From assembly GCA_041393415.1 (NCBI GenBank), contig JAWKKE010000001.1, positions 868,001-932,000 on the forward strand: a stretch of 64,000 nucleotides of DNA, in the 5' to 3' direction. Below, one piece after another: positions 42,970 to 52,764 of the stretch; within the stretch, counting starts at the first letter, position 1; each line of letters begins with the position of its first letter. Source of the DNA: Thermoleophilia bacterium. Lineage in GTDB: Bacteria > Actinomycetota > Thermoleophilia > UBA2241. The notes under the pieces are model-generated. The model did no database searches. It saw nothing but the letters and a program-made list of their open reading frames with translations, and had not been told where the DNA came from. The translations under genes were made by a program, and so were the position numbers.

Positions 42970-43413
42970 CTACACGTCAAGGAGCTCGAAGCCAGTGCCA
43001 TGATCGAGGCGCCGCGTTGCCTGGCTACCGATGAGCTCCATCACGACGGCCTCGGCCACAACCCAGGTGACAACCCCGGCTCGTATGCAACCGGTCGCCG
43101 CCTGATCATCTCGACCAAATGCCGCGTGCAGATGCAACACCGGCGCGCCCAGCTCATTCGGGAAGATGGTGCCGGCGCCGACCATCTCGTGCACATCGTG
43201 AAGAACCTGTTGCATGGGAATGGTGGGAGCAGCGCGTCCGTCCTCGGGTCCGACCACGAGACGACTGCCACCCTGCGCGCCGCCGAGCAGGAGCACGGCA
43301 GCTCGCAAGATTCCCTCAGCGCGCGCCGCCTCCTCCACGCACTCGTGCACAACGTCACCGTCCTCCAGCCGTATGACCAGCACACGGCCCAGATTCGCAC
43401 GTGCATACCGCAT
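42970..43413 (-). CDS. PPC (DUF296) domain protein
   Basis: A single-domain protein of 147 residues of the plants-and-prokaryotes-conserved fold. Features: a beginning RVLVIRLEDGDVVHE, the middle GGSRLVVGPEDG, and PVLHLHAAFGRDD with the His cluster often seen binding metal. The fold forms trimers; in plants it is joined to AT-hooks, while prokaryotic roles are unknown. ATG at 43413 has GGAGGG 8 nt upstream. Divergent from recQ. Confidence 0.85.
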   Translation of the reverse strand: MRYARANLGRVLVIRLEDGDVVHECVEEAARAEGILRAAVLLLGGAQGGSRLVVGPEDGRAAPTIPMQQVLHDVHEMVGAGTIFPNELGAPVLHLHAAFGRDDQAATGCIRAGVVTWVVAEAVVMELIGSQATRRLDHGTGFELLDV

Positions 43414-43493
43414 CGTTTCACCCTCCGTGTCCCGACCTGCGCAGCGATTGTCGCCACACGTGCGTCGTCCCTGCGCCCTGCTAGACTCGGGCA

Positions 43494-45413
43494 ATGTCCG
43501 CCAAGAACGACCTGCCCGGCACAGTGCAGTCGCGCACACCCAGCAACGCTGGTCCGTCGCTGGCCCGCGACCTTCTCCGCGATGTCTTCGGCTTCACCCA
43601 GTTCCGTCCTTTGCAGGAAGCGATCGTCCAGCACGTGTGTGGCGGAGGTGAGGCATTCGTGCTCATGCCCACCGGCGGCGGCAAGTCGATCTGCTATCAG
43701 CTGCCGTCGCTCCTGCGCCCCGGCACTGCCATTGTCGTGTCACCGCTGATCTCGCTGATGAAGGATCAAGTCGACGCACTCGTCGCAAACGGCGTGGCGG
43801 CGGCTATGTACAACTCATCGCTCGCACCTGGCCAGGCGCGCTCCGCGCTGGCCAGCTTCCACGCCGGCGAGCTCGATCTCCTCTACGTAGCCCCCGAGAC
43901 ACTCATGACGAAGTCGTTCCTCGAGCGGCTCGACGCCGTCGCCAACAGGCACGGTCTTGCGCTGTTCGCCGTGGACGAAGCTCACTGCGTGAGTCAATGG
44001 GGCCACGACTTCCGTCCCGAGTACGTACGCCTAGGTGAGCTCAGGCGAGCATTCCCGCGAGTCCCCTTCGTTGCTTGCACGGCAACGGCGGACCCTCAGA
44101 CTCGCGACGACGTGCGGGCCAAGCTCGGCCTGAGCGCAGCGCCGTGTTTCGTCGGCGGCTTCGACCGTCCCAACATCCGCTTGTCCGTAGTCGAGAAGCA
44201 CAATCCACTTCGTCAACTCACAAGCTTCCTCGCCGCACATCAGGACGAGACAGGGATCGTGTACTGCCTAAGTCGAGAGCGTGCCGAGAAGATCGCGGGG
44301 CAGCTCAGTGCCGCGGGCTTCTCCGCAGCCGCGTATCACGCAGGGCTCCCCGCGGAGGACCGTCACCGAATCCACGATGCCTTCACCACCGACCGCATCC
44401 GCGTCGTCGTGGCCACCGTAGCGTTCGGCATGGGCATCGACAAGGGCGACGTGCGGTTCGTCATCCACTACGACCTCCCCAAGACCATTGAGAGCTACTA
44501 CCAGGAGATCGGACGTGCCGGGCGCGACGGTCGACCGTCGGAGGCACTGCTGTTGTTCGCGCGCGCCGACGCCGCCGTCGCGCGAGCACTCATCCGTCGC
44601 AGCGAGAACAACAGCCAGAGAGAGCACGCTCGTGTTGGCATCGACCTCCGCAAACTGAACGCCATGATCGGGTTTGCGGACGGCACCACGTGCAGACGCC
44701 GAGCGCTCCTCGGCTACTTCGGAGAGGACGTCGACACAGACTGCGGCAACTGCGACGTCTGTCTCGACCCTCCGGAGACGTACGACGCCACCATCGATGC
44801 CCAGATGGTGCTGTCCTGCGTGCACCGCTTGGGGCAGCGTTTCGGCGCGGCATACGTCGCCGATGTCTTGGTGGGAGCCAAGTCAGACCAGATTCGCACC
44901 CGCGGCCACAGCGCGGTGTCTACGTATGGCATCGGCGCGCAGAAGAGCCGTGAGCACTGGATCAACCTTGCCCGACAACTCGTTCACCGCGGCTACCTCC
45001 GTCAGGACATTGCCCGATACTCGGTTCTCCAGCTCACCGAGCGAGCACGTCCACTTCTCCGCGGCGAGGAGAGGATCACGCTCGCGCGCCCACGAACTCG
45101 CGTTTCCCTATCACGAGGCGAGCGTTCAAGCAGAAGCGTCGGCCGAGCTGCAACCGCCCTCCCCACTGAGCTCAACGGCCCGAACGCCGCCTTGCTCAGC
45201 AACCTCCGCGCCCTGCGCCGGCGTTGCGCCGAGGAACAGGGCGTACCGGCCTACATTGTCTTCAACGACGCCACACTCCTCGAGATGGCGACGCTCAGAC
45301 CTACCACCCATACGGCGTTCCTGACGATCACTGGGGTGGGAGCAACCAAGATGCGGCGCTACGGCGACGCGTTCCTAGCGGTCATCCGAGACGCAACCGC
45401 ACCTCACCGATAG
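43494..45413 (+). CDS. recQ: ATP-dependent DNA helicase RecQ
   Basis: Superfamily 2 helicase for recombination and fork repair. Walker A PTGGGKSICYQ (about residues 58-68), DEAH box DEAHCVSQWGHDFRPEY (about 160), motif VI QEIGRAGRDGRPS (about 340), then the RecQ-Ct zinc domain with Cys residues in CRRR, CGNCDVC, a winged helix, and a C-terminal HRDC domain (about 560-630). 639 aa, normal. Ends 10 nt past the stop of the convergent deacetylase gene. Confidence 0.96.
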   Translation: MSAKNDLPGTVQSRTPSNAGPSLARDLLRDVFGFTQFRPLQEAIVQHVCGGGEAFVLMPTGGGKSICYQLPSLLRPGTAIVVSPLISLMKDQVDALVANGVAAAMYNSSLAPGQARSALASFHAGELDLLYVAPETLMTKSFLERLDAVANRHGLALFAVDEAHCVSQWGHDFRPEYVRLGELRRAFPRVPFVACTATADPQTRDDVRAKLGLSAAPCFVGGFDRPNIRLSVVEKHNPLRQLTSFLAAHQDETGIVYCLSRERAEKIAGQLSAAGFSAAAYHAGLPAEDRHRIHDAFTTDRIRVVVATVAFGMGIDKGDVRFVIHYDLPKTIESYYQEIGRAGRDGRPSEALLLFARADAAVARALIRRSENNSQREHARVGIDLRKLNAMIGFADGTTCRRRALLGYFGEDVDTDCGNCDVCLDPPETYDATIDAQMVLSCVHRLGQRFGAAYVADVLVGAKSDQIRTRGHSAVSTYGIGAQKSREHWINLARQLVHRGYLRQDIARYSVLQLTERARPLLRGEERITLARPRTRVSLSRGERSSRSVGRAATALPTELNGPNAALLSNLRALRRRCAEEQGVPAYIVFNDATLLEMATLRPTTHTAFLTITGVGATKMRRYGDAFLAVIRDATAPHR

Positions 45414-46813
45414 CCAGCGGCGCGGAAGAGCTCTGGCAAGGAGACCGCCTTGTAGCCGCGAGCCTCGAGTCCGCGAAGGATCGCGGGTAGCGCCGCAGCA
45501 GTCTGCGAACGGAGGTGCAACACGACGATCGAGCCAGGCTTCACATGACTCAGTACGCGTGCAGCGATGACTGAGGCACCCGGGCTGGCCCAGTCTTGAG
45601 GGTCGACATCCCACAGAATTACGCGCTCGAATCCCTGCGCCCCGCACGCCGCAACCGTGGCGGAGTTGTAGCCGCCGTACGGCGGCCTCACGTAGGGAAC
45701 AGGAGTCGCACGAGAGGAACTCCACCAGGGAGCAGCGCTGCGCCACAGTTCCGTGGCGATCCCTCCCGACGACTCATACGTCATGAGTCGGTGCGTCCAG
45801 CCGTGGCTGCCGATCGCGTGACCCTCCGCGACCGTCCTCCGCGCCAGATCGGGAGAGGCGGCGACTGCGGGACCGAGAGGGAAGAAGGTTGCGTGAGCTC
45901 GATACCGTTTCAGCGTATTGAGAATGCTGCGCCAGGCCGCCGCACCGCTATCGTCAAACGTGAGCGCAACCCTCCTGCCGGCCCCGCTCACCCTCCGCCA
46001 TACCCGCGCTTGAGTTGAGCGATAGTTGCGGACAATGCGTGTCTTAGAGTTCGCCACATTGCCCGCCTCGTCAACAAGCCGCAAGTTGATACGGTACAGC
46101 CCAGGCGTGAACGGCTTTCCGTTCTTGTAGCGCGGCGACAGCGAGATCGAGACGGAACCAGGCGTGCGTGCGTAGCCGCCGCGAGTGTTCGCGATGTATC
46201 CATACTGGTCGACGGCCTGCCACTGGACCTTCACCGGAGACCCGCTGGCATCGCTGATCCTGAACGACAGCCGCACGGATTGCACCTTGTGGAGAACCGA
46301 TGGGGATACACCGAGCCATTTCACGCTCGGAGGCTTCGTGTCAATCCGCACGCGCGCATACTGCTCGGACTCGTAGTTGCCCGCGTAGTCGACCGAACGA
46401 TAGGCCAGCGTGTGAACACCGTCGTTGGCATGACTACGCGGCGCCGGAACTACGACTTCCGTGCCCGTTTGCCATGGGCCATCGTCAAGCGTGAACTGGG
46501 TTGAAGCGACCCCTGAGCCTTCGTCCGTCGCCAAGAACGTCACAGTGACCGCCAGGCGATGCCAATTCTCATCCGCCCCACGAGCGATGGTCCGCGGCGC
46601 CACAGTATCCGTGGGCGTGGCGCTGGCCGAAGGCGACGGCGAATTCGAGACGGTCGGTGCCGGTTGCACCTTCTGACTTTCTGGTTCAGCGGAGGCCAGC
46701 GCGACGCCCCGGCCTACCCCAGACACAAGAGTGGCTGCAAACATGATGACGACGGCAGCAGCCACGAGCACCACCGGAAGCAACACGTGATTCGCTCTGA
46801 ACCGACGCCTCAC
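45404..46813 (-). CDS. Membrane-anchored polysaccharide deacetylase
   Basis: An extracytoplasmic NodB-type deacetylase, likely acting on cell-wall or capsular glycan. An N-terminal membrane helix (about residues 10-33) is followed by a Ser/Thr/Pro linker and two Ig/bacterial-type beta domains (about 75-275), then the NodB domain (about 285-465): ALTFDDSG carries the metal Asp pair (usual TFDDGP), SHGWTH the SHxxxH motif, and RPPYGGYN the arginine motif. Start set at GTG 46813 (AAGGGG 9 nt upstream); GTG at 46846 is an alternative. 469 aa. Confidence 0.88.
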   Translation of the reverse strand: MRRRFRANHVLLPVVLVAAAVVIMFAATLVSGVGRGVALASAEPESQKVQPAPTVSNSPSPSASATPTDTVAPRTIARGADENWHRLAVTVTFLATDEGSGVASTQFTLDDGPWQTGTEVVVPAPRSHANDGVHTLAYRSVDYAGNYESEQYARVRIDTKPPSVKWLGVSPSVLHKVQSVRLSFRISDASGSPVKVQWQAVDQYGYIANTRGGYARTPGSVSISLSPRYKNGKPFTPGLYRINLRLVDEAGNVANSKTRIVRNYRSTQARVWRRVSGAGRRVALTFDDSGAAAWRSILNTLKRYRAHATFFPLGPAVAASPDLARRTVAEGHAIGSHGWTHRLMTYESSGGIATELWRSAAPWWSSSRATPVPYVRPPYGGYNSATVAACGAQGFERVILWDVDPQDWASPGASVIAARVLSHVKPGSIVVLHLRSQTAAALPAILRGLEARGYKAVSLPELFRAAGYR

Positions 46814-46937
46814 TCTGCCTGCCCCTTGTCCCCCGGCCGCGACCACTCGACCTCTATAGAAGCATACCGGACATTTCGCCCGCTGGCCGCACAGTTCCAT
46901 TCCATTGGCGGCGCCGGCGACATGGTAGCCTTGAACG

Positions 46938-49250
46938 ATGATGCACGACTTCTTCGTGACCGCGCCACGCGGCACCGAATCCCTTCTCACCGGAGAGCTG
47001 AGGGAGCTCGGGCTGCGCGATCTTCGGCCCGCACGCGCCGGGGTAGCTTTCCGCGGCAGCCTGACTGATGCCTATCGAGCTTGCCTCTGGTCGCGACTCG
47101 CCAGCCGAGTCATCCTGAGCCTTGCGGAGGGAGCCGCGGCAGATGCGGCTCAACTGTACGAAACCGCTTCTCGAATCGATTGGGATGAGCACCTCAGTGT
47201 CGCCGATACGCTGGCGGTCGACTTCACTGGTGTGAATCCAGCCCTGCGCGATACCCGATTCGCAGCGGTGCGCGTCAAGGACGCGATTGTCGATCAGTTC
47301 CGCTCGCGGTACGGCGACAGACGACCGTCGGTCGACACTGCCTCGCCCGACATTCGCGTGAGCGCCCATCTGGTGCGAAATCGTGTCACGCTGGGCGTGG
47401 ACCTCAGCGGCGACAGCCTTCATCGGCGCGGCTATCGACGGGAGAAGATCCAGGTAGCCGCACCACTCAAGGAGAATCTTGCCGCGGCAGTGCTGCGCTT
47501 CGCGAACTGGCCGCGTGAAGCTGAGGCCTCGGCCTCCTTCCTGGATCCGCTCTGCGGCTCCGCCACGATTCCGATCGAAGCAGCGTGGATGGCCGGGGAC
47601 GTCGCCCCGGGTCTGCTCCGTGCCGAGCGCGACGCTGGCTTCGGCTTCGGACGCTGGCGAGGACACGACGAGGCGACTTGGCGCGTTCTCCTCGCCGAAG
47701 CCAGAGAGCGACGCGTCGCCGGCCTCACACGTCTGGCCGCCAAGGAGGCACTCGTCATTCGCGGCTCGGATCACGACGCAGTGGCCTTGCGCATTGCTGA
47801 TGACAGCGTTACGCGAGCCGGCCTGCGCGGCATCGTGACGCTCGAACGAGGAGATCTTGAGGCGATTCGCCCGGCGAGCATCGCCGGGCTCCTGGCGACA
47901 AACGCGCCATACGGCGCCAGACTAGGCGGACAAGACGAAGCAGACGAACTCTATCGCGTGCTCGGTCACCGCCTGCGCGAGTTGTTCGGTGGCTGGCACG
48001 CCGCGATCCTCGCAGGGGATCAGCGGCAGATCGAACTCCTGGGGATCGCGCCGAAGCGCTCAACCCCGCTGCGCAACGGACCGCTCCCGTGCACGCTTGC
48101 GTTCTTCGCGCTTGACCAATCGAGCGCACGGAGACCTCGCTCACCTCGCGCAGAGGCGCGCTCAGCGCCGGGAGCGACGCAGGCGAGATCCATGTCGATC
48201 CCGGCCCCCTCTCCCGGGAACGTAGTTCCCAACTCGGCAACGTCGCCGCGGATTCTGAACAGCGGCGCCGAGCACTTTGCCAATCGCCTACGCAAGAACC
48301 GCCGGCACCTCGCGCGCCAGGTGCGGCGAGAGGACTTGGTCTGCTACCGACTGTATGACGCCGACCTTCCCGAGTTCAATTTCGTCATCGACATCTACGG
48401 ACCATGGGTTCATCTTCAGGAATACGCCGCCCCAACCGAAATCGACCCAGTCAAGTCGCGCCGCCGACTCGAGGAAGCAGTCGAGATTGCCGCCAGCGTG
48501 CTCGACGTGCCCGTTGATCACGTCGTACTCAAACAACGGCGGCGCCAACGCGGCGCCGAGCAGTACGAGCGCCGCGCCACCCGAGGTGCTTCCACAACAA
48601 CCACCGAGGACGGGCTTACCTATCTCGTCAATCTCACCGACTATCTCGATACCGGCTTCTTCGTCGACCAGCGACTCACGCGACGCACGGTCCGCCAGCT
48701 CGCAGGCGGCAGACGATTCCTCAACCTCTTCGCATACACAGGGACAATGACGGCAAACGCGCTCGCGGGCGGGGCGCCGGCATCCACAAGCGTGGATCTG
48801 TCAGCTACCTACCTGGAATGGGCGCAACGCAATCTCGCCGCGAACGGCTTCTCGGCAGCGTTGCTGCCCGAGGGCGAAGCACACTCTCAGTCCGTTGCCC
48901 ACGAGCTCATCCAGGCCGACTGCCTGCGCTGGATCACCGAGACCGAGCACCAGTACGATCTGATCTGGCTCGATCCTCCAACCTTCTCGAACTCGAAGCG
49001 CATGGGACAAGCCACTTTCGATGTCCAGCGCGACCACGCTGACCTTCTGCGTCTCGTCACCCGTCGACTCCTCGCTCCCGGCGGAATCCTGCTCTTCGCA
49101 ACCAACCGCCGCGGATTCAAACTTGAACGAAGCCATCTCGGCGATCTCCACGTGAAGGATCTCTCGCGAGCAACCCTGCCATTCGACTGTGCGCGCGCCG
49201 CGAATCGACACCACGTCTTTCGCATCGAAGCAGACAACCGCACGCGCTGA
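46938..49250 (+). CDS. rlmL: Bifunctional 23S rRNA methyltransferase RlmKL
   Basis: Fused RlmL (m2G2445) and RlmK (m7G2069) functions of E. coli type. N-terminal THUMP/RlmL half (about 1-385): DPLCGSATIPIEAAWMA is the SAM motif; the NPPY catalytic motif reads NAPY here (TNAPYGARL). RlmK half (about 430-770): NLTDYLDTGFFVDQR, FLNLFAYTGTMTANAL for SAM, and DPPTFSNSKRM. 770 aa, full length. A linker of about 45 residues rich in Ser/Pro/Ala joins the halves. Divergent from the deacetylase gene. Confidence 0.9.
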   Translation: MMHDFFVTAPRGTESLLTGELRELGLRDLRPARAGVAFRGSLTDAYRACLWSRLASRVILSLAEGAAADAAQLYETASRIDWDEHLSVADTLAVDFTGVNPALRDTRFAAVRVKDAIVDQFRSRYGDRRPSVDTASPDIRVSAHLVRNRVTLGVDLSGDSLHRRGYRREKIQVAAPLKENLAAAVLRFANWPREAEASASFLDPLCGSATIPIEAAWMAGDVAPGLLRAERDAGFGFGRWRGHDEATWRVLLAEARERRVAGLTRLAAKEALVIRGSDHDAVALRIADDSVTRAGLRGIVTLERGDLEAIRPASIAGLLATNAPYGARLGGQDEADELYRVLGHRLRELFGGWHAAILAGDQRQIELLGIAPKRSTPLRNGPLPCTLAFFALDQSSARRPRSPRAEARSAPGATQARSMSIPAPSPGNVVPNSATSPRILNSGAEHFANRLRKNRRHLARQVRREDLVCYRLYDADLPEFNFVIDIYGPWVHLQEYAAPTEIDPVKSRRRLEEAVEIAASVLDVPVDHVVLKQRRRQRGAEQYERRATRGASTTTTEDGLTYLVNLTDYLDTGFFVDQRLTRRTVRQLAGGRRFLNLFAYTGTMTANALAGGAPASTSVDLSATYLEWAQRNLAANGFSAALLPEGEAHSQSVAHELIQADCLRWITETEHQYDLIWLDPPTFSNSKRMGQATFDVQRDHADLLRLVTRRLLAPGGILLFATNRRGFKLERSHLGDLHVKDLSRATLPFDCARAANRHHVFRIEADNRTR

Positions 49251-49353
49251 CCACCAGCCACGAACGGCTTTCACTGAGCAGCGAACGGGTAGGGAGAACA
49301 ATAGGGCCGCGCGCCGCAGCAACGCGTGGCTCGCGCTGTGACCCCCCGGCGCG

Positions 49354-49384
49354 AGAGGCGCGATGGTGTTCGCATCGCGCCTCT
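49354..49384 (+). terminator. Strong hairpin after rlmL
   Basis: AGAGGCGCGATG (49354-49365) and CATCGCGCCTCT (49373-49384) form a perfect 12-bp stem with a 7-nt loop, about 105 nt after the rlmL stop. It is followed by a TC-rich stretch rather than a T-tract. Confidence 0.65.
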
Positions 49385-49407
49385 TCCCTGTAATCACACT
49401 AGGGCCG

Positions 49408-51498
49408 ATGTACGATAGAGAAGCCGTGACTCCGTCAGTGACGACAGCTCCATACGGCTCGTGGCGTTCGCCGATCACCGCGCGCTCCCTCGCCCATGGA
49501 GGTCTTGCCCTCGGCGGACTCCAGGCCGCCGGCGAGCACCTCTACTGGCTCGAAATGCGGCCCGCAGAAGAAGGTCGCTCAGCAATCGTGGAGCGGACTC
49601 CAAGCGGGTCCATCCGCGACGTGACACCAGCTGACGGCAATGCACGAACACTCGTTCACGAGTATGGCGGCGGCTCTTACGTAGCATTCAGCCGCCACAC
49701 AGGTCGCGCGGTCGTAGCCAGCGATTTCGCCGACCAGCGCCTCTACCTGCAGGACATCGACGACGACGTCCCTTCCCGCACGCGCCGGCCTCTCACGCGG
49801 TTGCCGGAGGTTCCGCGCGCCTTGCGGTATGCCGACGGTCGTGTGACGCCGGACGGCCGGCGCCTCATCGTGGTCCGTGAACGCCACCAATTCGGTCAGG
49901 TCGTCAACGAGCTGGTCGCGCTCTCGACTGCCGCCAACGACCGCGAACCCGTGGTGATCGCGTCCGGACACGATTTCTACGCCGCACCGCGCATAAGTCC
50001 CGACGGCCGCGCTTTGGCTTGGCTGAGCTGGGACCACCCACAGATGCCGTGGGACGGAACCCGGCTGTGGGTCGCCGAGCTCTTCGCTGACGCCCTTGGG
50101 ACCCCGCAATTCGTCGCCGGCGGCACCACCGAGAGCATTGTGCAACCGTCGTGGAGCGCCGACGGCTCGCTGCACTACATAAGCGACCGTAGTGGATGGT
50201 GGAATGTCTACCGCTGCTGCGACCTCGATACGCTGCTCGGTGAATCCGCGACGAATCCAGCTCCGGCCATGCCCCTGGTACATCTCGCCGCCGACTTCGC
50301 CAAGCCACCGTGGGTGTTCGGCCTGCAGAGCTACGCCTTCCTTCGCGAAGGGCGTATTGCGTGCATCTACAGCTCCGAAGGCATCGACCACATTGGGCTC
50401 ATCACCCCCGGTGCCCCCGGCATTCAGGATCTTCCCTGTGAATTCACGACGTTCTCCAGCCTCGTCGTGGCCGGCGACAGCGTCGCCGTGATCGGCGGCA
50501 ACGCCCGAAAGAGCTCCACGGTCGCTCTGATCGACATCGATTCCGGCGACGTCACGCCGTTGCGTGAGAGCCGCGCCTTGGCCGTCGATCCCTCCTACCT
50601 CTCGCGACCGGAGTCCATCACCTTCCCAACGTCGTACCCTGATGTCAGCGTGACCGGTCCGCTGGTGCAGGAGATGCAGGCCGTCCCCGAGCTCCACGCT
50701 CATGCTTTGTACTACGCGCCCACCAACCCAGACTTCGTCGCCACAGAGTACGAGTTGCCGCCACTGATCGTTCTATGTCATGGCGGCCCAACTTCAGCAA
50801 GGGAGACGATCCTGAGTCTCGACGTTCAGTATTGGACGTCACGTGGCTATGCAGTGGTTGACGTGAACTACGGGGGATCAACTGGCTATGGCCGCGCCTA
50901 TCGCGAGCGTCTGCGCGGCAACTGGGGAGTCGTCGACACGCTGGACTGCATCAACGCCGCCCGCTATCTCGTTGCCCGCGGTGCGGCCGATCCCCAACGG
51001 CTGGCGATCGAGGGAGGCAGCGCCGGCGGATACACGACACTCAACGCGCTCGCGCGCCACAGCTTCTTCGCTGCCGGTGCCTCGTACTTCGGCCTCGCCG
51101 ACCTTGAGCTCTTCGCAAGCGGCGGTACCCACAAGTTCGAGTCCCGGTATCTCGACGGCCTCGTCGGACCGTACCCCGAGGCCGCCGATGTGCTCCACGA
51201 GCGATCGCCGTTACATCATGTGGACGACATCTCCTGCCCAGTGATCGTACTTCAGGGCCTGGAAGACGCCATCGTGCCGCCTGCTCAAGCAGAGCTCATC
51301 GTCACCGCACTGCGGCGCAAAGGGCTGCCGTACGCATACGTGGCTTTCGCCGACGAGCAGCACGGCTTCCGCAAGGCAGAGAACATCGTCACGGCCCAGG
51401 AGGCGGTGCTGACGTTCTTCAGTAGAGTCTTCGACGTGGAAGCGGCGGACGGTCTCCCGCCGCTGGCAATCGAAAACTTTGACCGGGATACCCCGTGA
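49408..51498 (+). CDS. S9-family (prolyl oligopeptidase-like) serine peptidase
   Basis: Peptidase or acylaminoacyl-peptidase with an N-terminal beta-propeller (about 20-395) and a C-terminal alpha/beta-hydrolase domain. The nucleophile is in EGGSAGGYTT, the acid in GLEDAIVPP, and the His in DEQHGFRKAEN. No signal peptide, so cytosolic. ATG 49408 gives 696 aa; GTG at 49426, 9 nt after a TACGAT that could be a -10, is a leaderless alternative. An ATG at 49363 lies inside the terminator hairpin and is excluded. It overlaps the next gene by 4 nt. Confidence 0.9.
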   Translation: MYDREAVTPSVTTAPYGSWRSPITARSLAHGGLALGGLQAAGEHLYWLEMRPAEEGRSAIVERTPSGSIRDVTPADGNARTLVHEYGGGSYVAFSRHTGRAVVASDFADQRLYLQDIDDDVPSRTRRPLTRLPEVPRALRYADGRVTPDGRRLIVVRERHQFGQVVNELVALSTAANDREPVVIASGHDFYAAPRISPDGRALAWLSWDHPQMPWDGTRLWVAELFADALGTPQFVAGGTTESIVQPSWSADGSLHYISDRSGWWNVYRCCDLDTLLGESATNPAPAMPLVHLAADFAKPPWVFGLQSYAFLREGRIACIYSSEGIDHIGLITPGAPGIQDLPCEFTTFSSLVVAGDSVAVIGGNARKSSTVALIDIDSGDVTPLRESRALAVDPSYLSRPESITFPTSYPDVSVTGPLVQEMQAVPELHAHALYYAPTNPDFVATEYELPPLIVLCHGGPTSARETILSLDVQYWTSRGYAVVDVNYGGSTGYGRAYRERLRGNWGVVDTLDCINAARYLVARGAADPQRLAIEGGSAGGYTTLNALARHSFFAAGASYFGLADLELFASGGTHKFESRYLDGLVGPYPEAADVLHERSPLHHVDDISCPVIVLQGLEDAIVPPAQAELIVTALRRKGLPYAYVAFADEQHGFRKAENIVTAQEAVLTFFSRVFDVEAADGLPPLAIENFDRDTP

Positions 51499-52301
51499 GC
51501 AGACTGCGCCAACTCGCAGTCGTGCTCACGGTGGTGATCACGGCGGCTGCCCTCACGAGTCTCCTCGATCCGACACCGCTGCACATTGGCGCGCACCTGG
51601 CGAGGTACGTTCAACTGGATGAGTTCGCACGGATCGTCGACCAGATCCCTGCGACTCTTGCAGCGCCAGAATCGCTGCCCGCATACACGAGAGCGGCGGC
51701 GGGCGACAAGTCATTTCAGCACAACTTCATGCGCATCGTCTTCAGCGATCAAGGAGGTCCGACGTCGTACAGCGGCCGACTGACCAAGTGGGACAAACGC
51801 CAAGTCCGCATTGACGTTCTCAATGACGGCGGCCCGGGTATGGATGCGTACGTTCGGCATCTCGCTCGGCGCCTCAATCAGATGCAGTCGGCAACTCACT
51901 TCAGCGTCGTCGAGGGCGGCGCCGACATCACCATTGAGTTCATCCCCCACACGGACTACGTCGTCAGCGTCGGCGAGAAATCCGTCGGTAACTGCGAAAC
52001 CCGTTTCTACGACGGACCACCCGGCCTCGTCTCTGCGCGTATTCGCGTCGACGCCGAAGCACTCCCCACCGTAGACGAACGCAAACCCGTGGTCATCCAC
52101 GAACTCACGCACGCGATCGGCTTCAAGGGTCACCTGCATGCGCCGCGCGAGCGCTCACGAAGCGTGCTCTTCTACGCGGCTTCGAGAACTTCCTGGAGCC
52201 AGAACGACCGTGCCGCAATCCGCATCATGTACTCCTCGAACATGAAGAACGGCATGAGCGTCAGCGCCACCCGCCAGGCGCTGCAAAGCATCGCGGAATA
52301 G
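51495..52301 (+). CDS. DUF2927-like putative zinc metalloprotease
   Basis: A membrane-anchored, probably extracytoplasmic protein of 268 aa. An N-terminal hydrophobic helix (about 5-24) is followed by a beta-rich region. The zinc motif HELTHAIG is at 202-209 with a further His at 213, one residue later than the metzincin third His. The C-terminal part NDRAAIRIMY...NGM resembles the DUF2927 end. GTG start overlaps the peptidase stop (GTGA). Protease activity is inferred. Confidence 0.68.
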   Translation: MSRLRQLAVVLTVVITAAALTSLLDPTPLHIGAHLARYVQLDEFARIVDQIPATLAAPESLPAYTRAAAGDKSFQHNFMRIVFSDQGGPTSYSGRLTKWDKRQVRIDVLNDGGPGMDAYVRHLARRLNQMQSATHFSVVEGGADITIEFIPHTDYVVSVGEKSVGNCETRFYDGPPGLVSARIRVDAEALPTVDERKPVVIHELTHAIGFKGHLHAPRERSRSVLFYAASRTSWSQNDRAAIRIMYSSNMKNGMSVSATRQALQSIAE

Positions 52302-52311
52302 GGGGCGTCAC

Positions 52312-52749
52312 ATGACTTCCGAGTCCGAACGATTCTGGAACCACGACAGCTACGCCATCGTTGGCCACCAGGCGAAACGCGCCTTCCCTCGCGTCACGTA
52401 CGCAGGCATGAAGCGACGCGGCATGCACGTCTTTGCAGTCGATCCCGAGAGCCCGGAGATCGAGGGCGATCCCGCGTACAGGGAGTTCGAGGACCTGCCA
52501 CGTCCCGTCGATGCGGCGATCCTCGAGCTACCGAAAGACGAGACGGCCGAATGGGTCGCAAAGGCAGCCGACGCGGGTATCCGTGAGATCTGGATTCATC
52601 AGATGACCGATACCCCGGAGGCGCTGGCCGAGGCGAAGCGCCGCGGACTGCACACCATCACCGGGCACTGCGCCGTGATGTACACCCTCGACGGCCTCAG
52701 TCTGCACTCCCCGCACAGGGTCATCTGGAAGCTCATCGGGAAGTACTGA
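52312..52749 (+). CDS. CoA-binding Rossmann protein (YccU-like)
   Basis: A 145-residue single-domain CoA_binding_2 protein. The Rossmann fold begins with SYAIVGHQAKR (about residues 12-22), where most family members have a Gly-rich GxSxxP turn, and continues with VDAAILELPKDETAEWV and REIWIHQMTD. The family is common, binds CoA or nucleotides, and has no agreed function. It follows the DUF2927-like gene by 10 nt and precedes the amidase by 15 nt. Confidence 0.85.
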   Translation: MTSESERFWNHDSYAIVGHQAKRAFPRVTYAGMKRRGMHVFAVDPESPEIEGDPAYREFEDLPRPVDAAILELPKDETAEWVAKAADAGIREIWIHQMTDTPEALAEAKRRGLHTITGHCAVMYTLDGLSLHSPHRVIWKLIGKY

Positions 52750-52764
52750 ACAGGGGAGCATCTG

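Noticed and set aside
49363..49407. ATG at 49363 as start of the S9 peptidase
   Set aside because: It lies within the 12-bp terminator hairpin (49354-49384), which must stay free to fold after rlmL.
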